Assembly (NCBI RefSeq): GCF_947179165.1
Contig: NC_077242.1
Span: 39,440,097 to 39,504,096, forward strand
Direction: 5' to 3'
Origin: Solanum dulcamara
Taxonomy: Eukaryota; Streptophyta; Magnoliopsida; Solanales; Solanaceae
DNA: 64,000 nucleotides
Under the pieces are notes generated by a model that was not told the DNA's origin, searched no databases, and saw only the letters and a list, made by a program, of their open reading frames with translations. This document shows, piece after piece, positions 49,918 to 61,157 of this stretch (positions are counted from its first letter, which is position 1; each line of letters starts with the position of its first letter). A program made the translations under genes and the position numbers.

Positions 49918-50330
49918 TTTAAATTTGAACTCATTGGGGATGATTCGAGGCTTTCCCTATAGCTTGGAAGTTGCATATCATTCTCTTGAATCTTTTGATA
50001 TTGGTCTCCAGTCAATTAGTTCGCCGGAGCTCCGGCATTGCCATAGTAGTGTTGACGACTTTTTGAAATTGAGCAATTTGGGGAAGATTCGAAGTTTCCT
50101 ACCTGGATCGGATGATGCGCACCTACATTGTGGTCCTTTTGGTGTTGGTGTTGTGCTGGAAAAGTCGTCGGAGCTCCGGCGAGAACTCTACTGTCAGTGT
50201 TCCTGGAGATATTTGAAGCTTTTTGTGAGGAACTGAGATGGCGCTCATGGGTGGGAAGATGCGCGGCATCTTTTAGAACATATTGGCATTCATCTTGTTC
50301 TATTTGAGTCACCGGAGCTCCGGCGCCGCC
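49918..50330 (-). repeat. 144-bp tandem repeats in LINE ORF1
   Basis: The palindrome (t/c)cggagctccgg recurs at 50024, 50168 and 50312, exactly 144 bp apart, with flanking text also alike (for example ttggggaagattcgaagtttcc versus ttggggatgattcgaggctttcc). The unit is 48 codons, so the frame is preserved, and each copy places AGAP in the protein. Confidence 0.88.
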
Positions 50331-50813
50331 ATCACTTTGTTTGCCGGCGATGGTTCCTCCGGCGAAACTTATACCCAATGATTCATATTGGCATGGAGAG
50401 CAATCCCCTGCTACTGCGCCAACACGATCGTTGCCGGAATCTACTCGAATTTGAAGGCGCAGTTCCTGCGTGTGTGCGGCGCTGCTTGGAGAAATCTTTT
50501 GCTGAGTGCTGTCAAAAGGTGCAATGAAATTTTGAGATTTTTGGACCACATCTGGACCTTGTGTTGCTGAATTCGATTCTGCATTCCTTTGTAATCGAAT
50601 CAATCCTGAATTATGCAAAAGAATGATTTTTTGGGCACGCTGCAGTTCTTCCTCAGTAATATGAACATCCATCGCTTTAGGATTTTGTAAATTGGATGAG
50701 CTGCAGTTGGAATTTTGGAATGTAGTAACTTGCATTAGATTCGTATCAACAAGATCTTTTATCCTGTCTTCCTTTTGAAATTTTCCGACGTCCGGTGGTG
50801 GATCCACCGGCAT

Positions 50814-50903
50814 TTTCGTTTTAGGACTAGATTGCCCTTTCTAGAGAGTGTTTGGCTTAGAAAGATGTTAGAGTGAGAAAGCGATGGATTAAATAATAAT
50901 ACA
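50814..50903 (-). other. LINE 5' leader
   Basis: Ninety bases lie between the 5' end of the element, set by the target duplication, and the ORF1 ATG. An internal promoter would be expected here or inside ORF1, but I see no certain motif. Confidence 0.6.
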
Positions 50904-50924
50904 ATAGAGGCACCTTTTAGACTT

Positions 50925-52363
50925 ATGTTGAAAGGTATGTTAAGGCTATTATTTATCTTTTGGAATGATCTTGATGGCCTAAGATTGTCATGGCCTATTT
51001 ATCGATTTTATATGGCTTGTAGCCTTACCCAATTGAGTTGGCTACCACCATATGATTAATGTTTATCATCAACACTCTACTCCTTGCCTAGTGGCATAGA
51101 AAAGCATGTTATGATTGTGTTCTTATCATTTATGATTATTTGTTATTATTGTGATGTTTTATTGTATAGATGCCACCTATGAGCTTGTTTTGGCCTCAAC
51201 AGACGATGACACTGCAGGGTTCTCAAGAATATAGATAGAGTGTTATATCAAGCCGACGGATCGGGTAGACCAAGGCTATGAGCCAGGTAGACTGAGCTTA
51301 GGGCCGGGTAGACTGTACCTATGGGACGGACAGGCTGTACTTATAGGAAACAATATATGTATTGCACCACAGAGCCTCAGATCTTCATTGATTCATAGAA
51401 CATGTTCATTTAGATAAATCAAATAAGATTATCATTGGGACACATGTAAGGGGGATAATATGGATATTTAGTGATTGTTTGCACTAGTTAGAACTTATAG
51501 TATAGGCAGAGGTAGCCCTCAATCACTTACTAACTTACTCGATAAATTAGCTAGCTAGAGGCCAATCCTCAGAAATTTTATTTTCAAGATAAACCATTCG
51601 AATTGTGTGCTATTTCTACCTACCGGGCTTATGGTGGCTAGATCAGTTTATTACTTGTTATGTTCTTGTATTACCTTACTATATGGAGGTAAGGTATTAT
51701 ACTTGTGTTTCAGTTCTTTCCTTTTTGTTCAATACTCATACTTTAGTTTCATGTTTTAGTTGCTTACATACTCGGTACATCACCTCGTACTGACGCCCAT
51801 TTCCTAGGAGCACTATAGTCATGCCTATAGGGACTGAGCAACAACCAGATAGATCTTTCGAGTAACATAGCCACCTATCCAGCTGATTGGTTGACTCTTT
51901 TCTTCTGGGGTTGCCAGAGTCTCAGAAGTTTGTTTATTTTTGTTTATATATTTTGGGTAGGTTGGGGCCCTATCCCATCCAAGTATTGTATTCATAGAGG
52001 TTTGCAGACTAGTGTTTTAGGTTGTATATCTACATTATTGGCCATGTTGGCATTGGGTGTTGTTTGGTTGTACTTTGTCAGTTGTTTGATACATTATTTA
52101 GATGTGTATCTATTTTCAACCTGTGTATAGAGATCATGGTAGTTTTGACAGCCCACATAACGTTTATGCTTTCTAAGATATCATGGTGACTTCAAAGACC
52201 CAAATATGCTTGTGTGATTAGATGTTATTGCTTTATATAAACTATTGGGAATAGTTATTTTCTTTATAGAGCTATTAAAAAGGGCCTTGCCGGTCGAGGG
52301 ATTATTTTTAAGACGAGATATACTTATTTATTTACTTGACTGTGTGTGGCTGCCATACGCCAT
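50925..52363 (+). repeat. 3' LTR of element I, second part, end lost
   Basis: It continues the LTR after the LINE and follows the 5' LTR up to ggctgccatacgccat (compare ggctgccatgcaccat near 33712-33727). The last 85 or so bases present in the 5' LTR are missing. A short array of gggtagac-type units lies at about 51249-51350. Confidence 0.88.
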
Positions 52364-54594
52364 GATGACACCTACTATACACAACCAGTAGGTAAGCAAA
52401 CCCATAAGTCCAAAACTTCAGGTAATGGGTTTGAAGGCAGGAACTAATCAAGAATGGAAAATTCTAAAATAAATAGACTAAATAAGAGGAAGCAAACCAA
52501 ACATGATAAATACAATTAAGGATCCCTCCCAGAACATAAAGGTTACAAGTACAGAGCTACTATAAATAAAAGACAAGTACAAGTCCCAAAATTGGACCAA
52601 AAGTATATACAACAACAAGCCAGTCTCAAAAAGCCAAAAGACGGGTCATCCATACTGAAGGAGACAGAAATGATCCCATAATGTCAAGTGCTCACCCTGG
52701 TCTCCAAAACTAACTACAACAGGCTCAATCTATCTGTGACGGTAGATGGTGCTCAGTCCTGCATCAAAAATGTAGATATAGAGTGTAGTATGAGTACCAA
52801 GACAACTGCTACCTAGTAGGCATCATAGGCCGACTAAGCAGGAAATGTAAAAATAATATAAAAAGAGGAATAAGCATAAAGAAGAGTCATAAGAAATGTC
52901 TAAAGTAGAGAAGGTACCATCTAAGAGAAATACAACTAGCTAAACCTGATTAGGCCCCCAAAAGCCTAGTCAGGACACTTATGCGCAAGTTTATATAAAA
53001 ACCCAGACGAACGCCCATAAGCCCGTCGGGTACACAGAATATCTACAACTACCAAGGCTAGGAACCAAGTATCTGCAATGCTAGGAATCGAAGAACCACG
53101 CCATTTCCTAATCAAGAATATCCACGAACTGATAAACTAGGAATGCTCTAAGGATCGAGGCTGGGACTGGGACCAGATGCTGGCCCAAATGTTCAATGTG
53201 GTCAAGGCCGGGGCTGGGTACCCAGATGCTCACCATATTACATCGGTATGGTCGTGGCCAGGGATGGGTACTCGGATGCTCACCATAATATATAGGTACG
53301 ATTGAGGTTGGGCTGGGTACCTGGATGCTTTCCATACTGGTAAATTGGCAGAGGCCGGGGATAGGTACCAGATACTCCCCGATGGGATTTTAGAATGGAG
53401 GTCGGGACTGGGTGCCTGGATGCTCACAAATAATTTTATGTGAGGGTGCCGATCATTTTTATTTCCAACTAGGTGTTAATCATTACCGAGAATTACCTCC
53501 CGAATGAATCAACAGATATATCACCAAAGCTTGAACCGGAGCTGAAACCAATAAATCACAAGGTCTAGTATCGCCAACGCATCTCAAAAGTCACCATTAT
53601 TTCGAGTTATGTATAAGAATATTCATACGAGCAAGGTTACCACCTAGCTAAGACCCAACTACCAGACACTAGCTTGCTACACCATTCTACAAGGATCTAA
53701 GCCCGTCGGAGCGACATTGGGGCATCTAAAGCAAGTTTACAGCCTATGCTAAGGCCAACATGCTTCACAATATCAACATCATAATTGCGAAACTCCTCTT
53801 ACAATACTAACAAATAACAGAAAGAATCATATGCTTTCAATTATCCAAAAAGCCCAATGAAAGCCTAAAACGTGATCTCTAACACCTAAGATATAAAAAT
53901 AAGCTACGCAACCCAAATTCCATCTATTTTAACATGAGTTCACATATTTCATCTCAATCTAAAGAAAGGAAAGTCATCGCCTACCTGTAGGCTGAACACG
54001 TGTGCTCTAAATCACTATGCCGAAGCCTTTTTCCTTCTGAATGGCCTCGAAACACTATCACGCTGTCAAAAATAGAATCACAACATCGTTATAGTCATTT
54101 AAACACTAACTTTACAATTTTTGGAGATGGACCAATTTTGAGTCTAAAATGAAAAATGTGGGACCCGTGTCTTAAATTGACCCAAAAACTAGTCCAAAAC
54201 CGCACCCCAAGCTCAACAATCAATTTGGAACATAGTCCGAGGTTGGAAAAAGACACGAATCAATCATGCAACAAATTCTCACATTTTCTAATTATGAGAA
54301 CTAGCAAGGCAACATCATTCCGAAGTAATCTCTCTCAAAAAAAAATCCACAACCCAAAGCAAACATACTACGATGTTCCTTGCAGAAAGTCACAAGTTAG
54401 CCTCAATAATTACTAAAAACGGAGCTACGATGATCAAGTTACAACCCTCCAAAAGTTTAAGAAAAATCCAATTCCTAAATAGCAAAGGCAACAGCTAAAG
54501 TAGAAATTTACCTCACACGAACTCCTATACAAGTTTCAGAGCTCACCAATGGATTCCCCACAAAATTCTCTAGAGTCTAGACCTTTGTATCACC
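52364..54594 (-). repeat. LTR J, family of element H, terminal part missing
   Basis: The reverse complement parallels LTR H: tagtaggtgtcatc, tgggagggatcc, agtagctctgtact, tgagcaccatctac, and gtcggcctatgatgcc. The last 20-25 bases that end LTR H (gggtcgtgaca) are missing at the junction with the element I LTR. Its other end runs into the inverted repeat at 54030-55197. Confidence 0.8.
53150..53430. repeat. 49-bp tandem array in LTR J
   Basis: Six units with a gatgct(caccat) core start at 53176, 53225, 53275, 53324, 53371 and 53419 (period 47-50 bp). Each also contains a ggctgggtac-like word. The array is non-coding; short ORFs across it are artefacts of the repeat. Confidence 0.88.
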
Positions 54595-55197
54595 ACTCCT
54601 TCATTTATCAATCAAATTTGGTGATCCAAAGGTCTAAACTCAAGAAAATTTTGTGGGGAATCAATTGGTGAGCTCCCAAACTTGTTTAGGAGCTTCGTGT
54701 GAGGTAAATATCTATTTTAGCTGCTGCCTTTGCTATTTAGGAATTGGAATTTTCTTAAACTTTTGGAGGGTTGTAACTTGATCATCGTAGCTCCGTTTTT
54801 AGTAATTATTGAGGCTAACTTGTGAGTTTTACCGCAAGGAACAACTTAGTATGTTTGGTTTGGGTTGTTGGGGTTTCTTTTGGGAGAGATTACAATGAAA
54901 TGATGCTGTCTTGCTACTTCTCTTAGCTTGAAAATGTGAGAACTTGTTGCATGATCGATTCGTGTTGTTTTCCAACCCCGGACTATGTTCCAATTAGATT
55001 TTTGAGATTAGGGTACAGTTGGACTAGTTTTTGGGGTCAATTTTGGAATTCTAGATGCAGGTCCCATATTTCTCATTTTAGATCCTGAAATTAGTCCGTC
55101 TTCGAAAATTGTAAAGTCAGTGCCTAAACGACTATAACGATGTTGTGATTCTGTTTTTGATAGCGTGGTAGCATTTCGAGACTATTCGAAAGCTTTT
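54030..55197. repeat. long inverted repeat, arms of about 570 bp
   Basis: The left arm (about 54030-54594) is the reverse complement of the right arm (about 54620-55197), with a loop of about 25 bases. Matching pairs include ggtgatccaaaggtctaaac against its complement near 54575-54594, gaggtaaat...tttgctatttaggaattgg, and aacgatgttgtgattct near both outer ends. Identity looks near 90 percent by eye. Both arms are H-type LTR sequence, so two LTR pieces lie head to head. Confidence 0.9.
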
Positions 55198-55628
55198 GAG
55201 CTGCACGCAACCTACACCATATACTCAAAACTTAAGGCTTTTGCGCTTATTTTTAAGACAACACTAACAATATAATAAGTAAACTGGGATCTAATGTTCA
55301 AAACAAAATAAAGCAGGTACAAAACAGATTCAATAAATATTCAACTAGCTAGATTTAAGAAGAGGAACAACAAAGACATATGACTAATAAACTTTCTAGA
55401 AAAGGGGGCTAAGATTAGTGACCTATTCTAGACGGGTTTTACAAAAACTAAAAATAACAAACACATATCACATAACTTAGAACTAATCATATGTGAAGGG
55501 AGATCCTTTAAGTTAATTAGTTTAGAAAGCAGATCTCGAAGATCCTCATGGTGCTTTTATTTTAACAAGGAAATATTTTTTTTAATAAAAGAAAGCCACA
55601 ACTAGCACATACTTAATATAACATAGAT
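55198..55628. other. unassigned AT-rich stretch
   Basis: No coding frame, LTR boundary or tandem structure is recognisable between the inverted repeat and the SINE. Confidence 0.5.
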
Positions 55629-55643
55629 CATAAGTCTAGCATA

Positions 55644-55724
55644 AAAGGGCAGCCCGGTGCACTTAAGATCTTGCTATGCGTAGGGTCCGACACCACAAGG
55701 GTCTATTGTACGCAGCCTTACCAT
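55644..55724 (-). mobile_element. 5'-truncated Au-type SINE
   Basis: The plus strand reads gggcagcccggtgcactt, a gtccgacaccacaagggtc block and attgtacgcagccttacc. This is the 3' body of the plant Au SINE family on the minus strand. It is flanked by 15-bp duplications with one mismatch, cataagtctagcata at 55629-55643 and cataaatctagcata at 55725-55739. The tRNA-like head with its polymerase III boxes is absent, so the copy is 5'-truncated at insertion. Confidence 0.85.
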
Positions 55725-55739
55725 CATAAATCTAGCATA

Positions 55740-57480
55740 TGAAACTTAAAATAACCTATGAGACAGCAAAGTAAAGACTAGATTTATTCAAAATGAGAAT
55801 AAATTGAAACTGGTAAACATTTAATAAATAACATTCAAACAATCCTTTGATAAAATCAGGAAAAAGAACTGAAGAGGATAGATGCTTTTAATCCTATTTT
55901 TTAACTGAGAAAATTGTCATTTTAGAAAGAAAAGAAGAATCCTATATTAATGTCAATGGAGCAGCGAACATAGTATCGTCATTTCACAAGAATTGAACAT
56001 GTTAGTAGAACACTACCATCCATAAAAGGATCAACATAAGAGAGGAAACTAGTAGTGAAAAAGAAAATTTGAACCCACAATAGGTGAAGAACTCATCTTA
56101 AGAGTTTAAAAATGATCCATTAATACTTCAAAAATGAATTTTAGACAAAAGCTTAGTTACACTTGACAGAGCAAACAGAGTTTAAAATCGAAAATCCTTA
56201 GACTTTGAATAAAATCTTACTTTCAAAACAATGAGATAACATATGGACTTTCTAAGATGCAACACATCAACTTAAACATGAATGGCACTTAGCAGCAGAG
56301 AGCAACACAAATTAAGCTAAACATTCCACGAAATCAGATGGTAGACCTTAAAAGCAACAATATGTATTTTTCTTTTCAGGCAGATTCCAACTCGAGTTCA
56401 CATTAACAACATGAGCAGCTGTTGATTCTTGTAACTTAACATGCAAATAAGGGAGAGCTAAGACAGATATCAAACATCTAGGAAGTCTAACTTTAAGCGA
56501 CAAGAAGAATAGAAATCAGAACATCGACGAAAACAAACTAATGATTCTAGACAGATGGTCATTGCAAAACATACCCTGATTTTGATTTCTTAATCATGTA
56601 AAGTGATTAAACTATTAATTTTTCAACATATATTGCAGTTATATATTCATAAAAATTAGTGATTGAGCTATGTAGAAATTAACAGAGAAGTACGAAGGTC
56701 ATTGTGATAAGCAACAGACTCAAACCAACCTAAGATTGATCGAGTTAAACACATCATTCATCAGTTTTGAAGATCAAGCTAGCACTCTGTTCATATTTAG
56801 GATATACCAAGAGTTATAACAACCCAATAGTCCGTGCAAAAATTAAAAAATGACTACTCAGATAGTGTCAAAATAGACCATGCATCATTTGAAAAGAAAA
56901 ATGATACAAGAGATAAGAATGAGTGTTACCTTCTTCGGAGCATCAAACTAAAGGACTTTTTGTCAAGGATTCCCAACTCAGAACTCCTTTCCGAACTTGA
57001 ATTCAACGCCAAAACATAAAAGACAAAGAGTTATTTTTGAAAATTCAAACCTCGCAGTAGAGAGTATTACTACTATTTTTTTCTGAATGAGTTTCAAAAT
57101 GGATTCTTTGATTTCAATTTTTTTTCTCTGGGATCTGTATTCTGTCCTTGGGAGGTGAAAAATCTTGTTATTATAGGCAAATTCGAATTTAAAAATTTGA
57201 ATTTAAACTGAAATCAAAGGAATTTATGAGGCCAATAAGGAGAAGGTGAAATTTTTTTTCACAAATCTTAACATTTTTTTTTGTCTTTGACCGAAAGTTA
57301 CAGCTAGGAGAAAATATCATCAATGATGGCATACGAAAAAAAGAGAGAGAGCAGCGAAGTCATGATTGAATTTTCTGAAAATTAAAAGGAGAAGAAGATG
57401 AAGATGACAGCACGAGTATGATCTTTTCTTAAAATAGGGGATTAGGGGTAAGGCTGACAACAAATAGATTTTAATGGTCA
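55740..57480. other. unassigned AT-rich DNA
   Basis: No gene or retroelement protein is recognisable. Short ORFs (for example 56834-57019) lack known motifs. A part near 57020-57440 with runs of T and a ttattatagg word could be LTR or promoter sequence, but nothing confirms it. Confidence 0.5.
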
Positions 57481-59022
57481 AAAATATTTTATTTAAAAAT
57501 TTCCACTAGCCGTTTGTATTATTTCATGGGGACACTAAAATCCCCAATTTAAGGCCACTAAAAAGTTTCAAAATATTAAATAATAAAAAAAAGTATGAAA
57601 TATCTTCTGAAAAGATACTCAATTATAATAAATATGGGCCCAAACGAAAGGAACAAATTAAGTTCAACTTATTTCTTGCAAAACGAGATGACTATGCCTC
57701 AATCATAAAATTAAATTTAAAGCTCCTATTTTTTAAATTTAAACTTTAAACTTTACTTAAATTATAATTCTTACAACTTACAAGTTTCAAATTAAAAAAT
57801 AAAAGTTTTATAAAAAAGTGACAAACTTTTTGTAATAATATTATACTAAGTTACTACTTATAAATTATAATTAATATTTAATGAGTTATTAATAAATATT
57901 TAAATATTATTTTAAATATTTAATTATTATTTGTTTTAAAAAATAAAAATAAAATTACACTAATGCCCGATTCCGGTACCGATCAGCCTTATGTAGGGGT
58001 GGTGTCGGATGGGGATGGCATAGTTGTAGGTGAATATTTTTGGTTTGGGTATGGGTTAGGACTTAGAATATTATAATATATTGTTAGTGGTGTGTAGAAT
58101 ATTATAATATTATAATATGTTGTAGTATGCGTATATGTGCCTAGAGTGTTGGGATTTTATTTTTTTTGAAATTGGGTATTGTTATAGTGGGCTGCTGTGA
58201 TGTTAGAAAATTACTGATCTTTGGAAAGGGAAATGAATTATTTGTGTCGGTTGGTATTGTTGTATTATGGAGTTAAATTTGGTGGAATTGGAATTGAATT
58301 TTTAGAAACTGTAGTGGTGTATGTGTTGGCTTATTTAACGAGATTCATGTGTAGGAAATATGAAAAGGTTGGAATTGTATTGGGTAGTGTGGGAAGGAAA
58401 AAATGTGTAGAAAATTGTATATAGTTGGTGGCAATGCAAATAGGGCTGAGATTAAATCGAATAAACACACAATTCATGTATTTTTTATGTGACACTCATG
58501 GATTGACTGATATAAGGAGATTTGGATTGCAAAATTTTGCTTAAATTAGGTTATTTAAATTATAAACCACTTCTTTATTAAGTAGCCATAATTAATTTGA
58601 AAATAATACTTTGAAAGACTAATTTATTTGACAAAATTGGTCAATCTTAAAAAAATGTATGAATTAGTAACTAATTAATTAATTAATCAAGCTTCATAAT
58701 TTTAAAAAAATTATTTATTTTTAATAATATAAAAATGTAACTGATCAAAAATTATTTAAACCTTAAGAACGATATTATTTGGTATGAATTTCTCAAAATT
58801 ATAAAGCAGGTGGTAAATATTTACATATATTTATATATTTATTTTTCTTTTTAAGAAACAATATTTATGAAATAAATTTGCCGAATAAAATAAAAAAAAG
58901 AGTTTTTACCAAAATATATATTTTCAAACCCTTACAAAAGTGTTGTTATTTTTTTTTTTATTATTATTATTATCGAAAGCTTTAAATAATTAAATATGAA
59001 GAGCCAAAATTGGGTGTCAACA
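57481..59022 (-). repeat. 3' LTR of Tat/Ogre-like element, left end undetermined
   Basis: The right boundary is firm: gggtgtcaaca ends at 59022, so on the minus strand the LTR starts TGTTGACACCC, and a polypurine tract adjoins it. The left boundary cannot be fixed without the 5' LTR, which lies outside the window; the start given is only where the character of the DNA changes. The stretch is very AT-rich. A 67-codon plus-strand ORF at 58221-58424 lies inside it and is not credible. Confidence 0.6.
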
Positions 59023-59034
59023 ATTTGCCCCTTT
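59023..59034 (-). other. polypurine tract of Tat/Ogre-like element
   Basis: The minus strand reads AAAGGGGCAAAT immediately before the LTR start TGTTGACACCC. Confidence 0.75.
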
Positions 59035-59847
59035 CTTTGTCCATGGCAAACAGTAAAGAAGGCATTGACAAAGAAATATTGATACAACCCAATTTTGGGT
59101 CGCCAACCAAAACATCTTCTGAGCAATAACTTGACATGAAGATTATTTTCTATGGGATTATGGCCAAACTTTGTCTCTTGAGCTGCCTACATATTTCAGG
59201 TTTCATGAGAAATCAGACCATATGTAGTTCGAGAGGATAGAATCTTAGTAAATTTTGATCGAATTCAAAATTTGCCCTAGTATTGAATTATGGTAACACC
59301 GACTTCTTGCAAGTGATGACGTAGGAAGATGTTAGGGAGAATAGAACGAATATGGACGTGCTCAAACTGAGGTTACCTGAATATCCTAAGATGTGGAAAG
59401 TCAGGTCGGATGTAATTCTAAAGAACAACTCGGGATGAGAAATGCTCTGTAGCAATTTTTGCTGAAGACCTATGGTAGAGAAAAGAGTATGAATTTTCAA
59501 AACAAATTGCCCCAATATCGAATTATGGTGATATTGAGACGTGAAAGATTTATAAATAAAATTCAAATTCAAACTTTTGAAAATCGAGTCGAGTTGAGTT
59601 CTGAAAGAGAATCCTTGACGTAGCTAGGGATGCTTGACATTCCACTAGCTTGCACTAGTTTGTTGCTTAGAGGGAGTTCCACGTTGTAATGCAGTGTCTT
59701 ACAAAATAGGTAAAAGAGTGAAAAGTACCTATCGTGGTTCAAAAAATAATAAATTTAAATATTAATGTAAAGAGTAAAATGTAGATATCCAAACGATTGT
59801 TGATGTCTCTATTTTATGGGATGAATTCGATGTAGGCAAAGTAACTT

Positions 59848-60200
59848 ATAATGTAAAGTCTTCGATTGGTGGAACGATTGTAATGAAATGCTTGTATCTG
59901 GTGGTGTAAAACTTGTAATGTAAAGTCTTCGATTGGCGGGGCAATTATAATGTAACGCTTGTATCTGGCAGTGTAAAACTTGTAATGTAACGCCTGTATT
60001 CGGCGGTGTAGAGCTTGTAAATGTAACGCCTGTATCCGGTGTTATAAATCTTATAATGTAATGCCTGTATTCAGAGGTGTAAAAGTTTTAATGTAACGCC
60101 TATATCCAGCGATGTAAAACTTGTAATGTAATGCCTGTATTCGGCGGTGTAAAATTTGTAATGTAATGCTTGTATCCGGCAATGTAGAGCTTGTAATATG
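59848..60200. repeat. 35-bp tandem array, about 10 copies
   Basis: Units of the type taatgtaacgcctgtatccggcggtgtaaaac-ttg have starts at 59948, 59983, 60018, 60054, 60089, 60124, 60159 and 60194 (period 35-36 bp). More diverged units lie before 59948. Confidence 0.92.
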
Positions 60201-60239
60201 GAATTTAACTGTAGATGTATGATGATGTTATATGCATGC

Positions 60240-60480
60240 TCCTTATCGGCGGAGTTTGATGAGGTTTGCTATGTACAATCTCCAGACGACGGAGTTTGGA
60301 TGACGTTTGTTATGTACAGCCTCCAGACAGTGTAGTTTGGACAATGTTTGCTATATACAATCTCTAGACAGCGGAGTTTGAATAGTGTTCACTATGTACA
60401 GCCTCCAGACGACAGAGTTTGAACGGTGTTTGCTATATATAGACTCCAGATGGCGGAGTTTGAACGATGTTAGACAACAT
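60240..60480. repeat. 41-bp tandem array, about 6 copies
   Basis: Units containing cggagtttg, then tgtttgctatgtaca and a ctccagac word recur. The gagtttg word falls near 60252, 60292, 60333, 60374, 60415 and 60457. The sequence is unrelated to the 35-bp array next to it. Confidence 0.9.
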
Positions 60481-60941
60481 TCTCCAATTGATGAAGTTAT
60501 TTTGACAAAAAGTAAACTATCCTATTTATCCTATGGGGCCCCTTTGTCTTCAATATTTTTATCCGTATCTTGAGTGCACCTGTAAAAGATTGAAAAATAA
60601 ATCTTTTAGACAGCAAATCCAAGTATAAAGTACTTTCGATAAATAAGGTAAAGGAAAGATATTTTGTCTTATGATTTTGAGAAGTCGAATGGTGTCTTCA
60701 GTCATGCCCCTAGATTTCAAGTTTTCTTCCTTCATCTCCTATCTTCTTGCGCTAAAAGAAATTTTTTAGCTTGGGAGGGGGTATTGATTTGTATCAACTC
60801 GTGGATTCAGGCCTCGTAACTAGAAACTTCCAATACTTCTTTAGTTCGTCCATAGCATCTTAATCTAGAGACTTGGTAGGTGGAACAATAGAGAAGTATT
60901 TTATTTTAAAATAATAGTTTGTTCTTAGCGAAGGAGTATAT

Positions 60942-60944
<3 letters not shown>

Positions 60945-60998
<54 letters not shown>
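60945..60998. repeat. compound (AT)n(AG)n microsatellite
   Basis: About 17 AT units are followed directly by about 10 AG units. Confidence 0.95.
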
Positions 60999-61157
60999 TA
61001 ATCCTTTATCATTTTAAGATTAGGACATGCTTTGAAGTCCATCAAGCTTCTCCATATCCAAATGTAATCTTTTTTGTAGTCTTGTCTTCTGATGACGCTT
61101 CTCTTGACTCGTTCACGAGATCCTTCAAGTTCTAATGATACCTAACTAAAGGAGGGT

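Larger units (their letters stand above)
46674..50813 (-). pseudogene. LINE ORF1: long N-terminal region, DUF4283-like domain, CCHC knuckle
   Basis: One frame of about 1379 codons runs from the ATG at 50813 (MPVDPPPDVG) to a TGA at 46676-46674, interrupted by five stops (50018, 49742, 48095, 47672, 46874) but by no shift I can see. Order: an N-terminal region with three 48-residue repeats marked by AGAP; a low-complexity N, Q, H-rich stretch; a DUF4283-like domain (about 49000-48480, VVFTKEDFMVNL to VKIQIDL); then the knuckle C-T-Y-C-K-H-Q-G-H-T-I-H-A-C at 48386-48345. A long charged, Q-rich C-terminal half follows. Plant LINE ORF1 proteins with this domain pair bind the element RNA. Typical lengths are several hundred residues, so this is unusually long. 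Confidence 0.85.
39317..50903 (-). mobile_element. full-length LINE (plant L1-like with RNase H), about 11.6 kb
   Basis: The element lies in the 3' LTR of I between two 21-bp copies of the target site (39296-39316 and 50904-50924, beginning atagaggcac). The 3' end on the minus strand is an A-rich tail at 39317-39339. Layout on the minus strand: a 90-base 5' leader, ORF1 (50813-46674), ORF2 (46677-42514), an in-frame extension to 39811, then a 3' UTR of about 0.5 kb. Plant LINEs are usually 4-8 kb, so this is large; the excess is in ORF1 and after RNase H. The ORFs have a small number of stop codons but almost no frameshift, which suggests a fairly young insertion. Target-primed reverse transcription by its own or a relative's enzymes is established for this class. 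Confidence 0.93.

Noticed and set aside
53108..53427. Two proline-rich reverse-strand ORFs
   Set aside because: They are translations of the 49-bp tandem array in LTR J, with no evidence of a gene.
55740..57480. Possible host gene exons around 56834-57019
   Set aside because: Only one short ORF, no splice-consistent second exon, no recognisable protein; left unassigned.
58221..58424. 67-codon plus-strand ORF with hydrophobic stretch
   Set aside because: It lies in AT-rich probable LTR sequence with T/G skew that creates open frames; no motif, and no gene context.
59848..60480. Possible CRISPR-like array
   Set aside because: Units are contiguous tandem repeats without unique spacers, in a plant retrotransposon.
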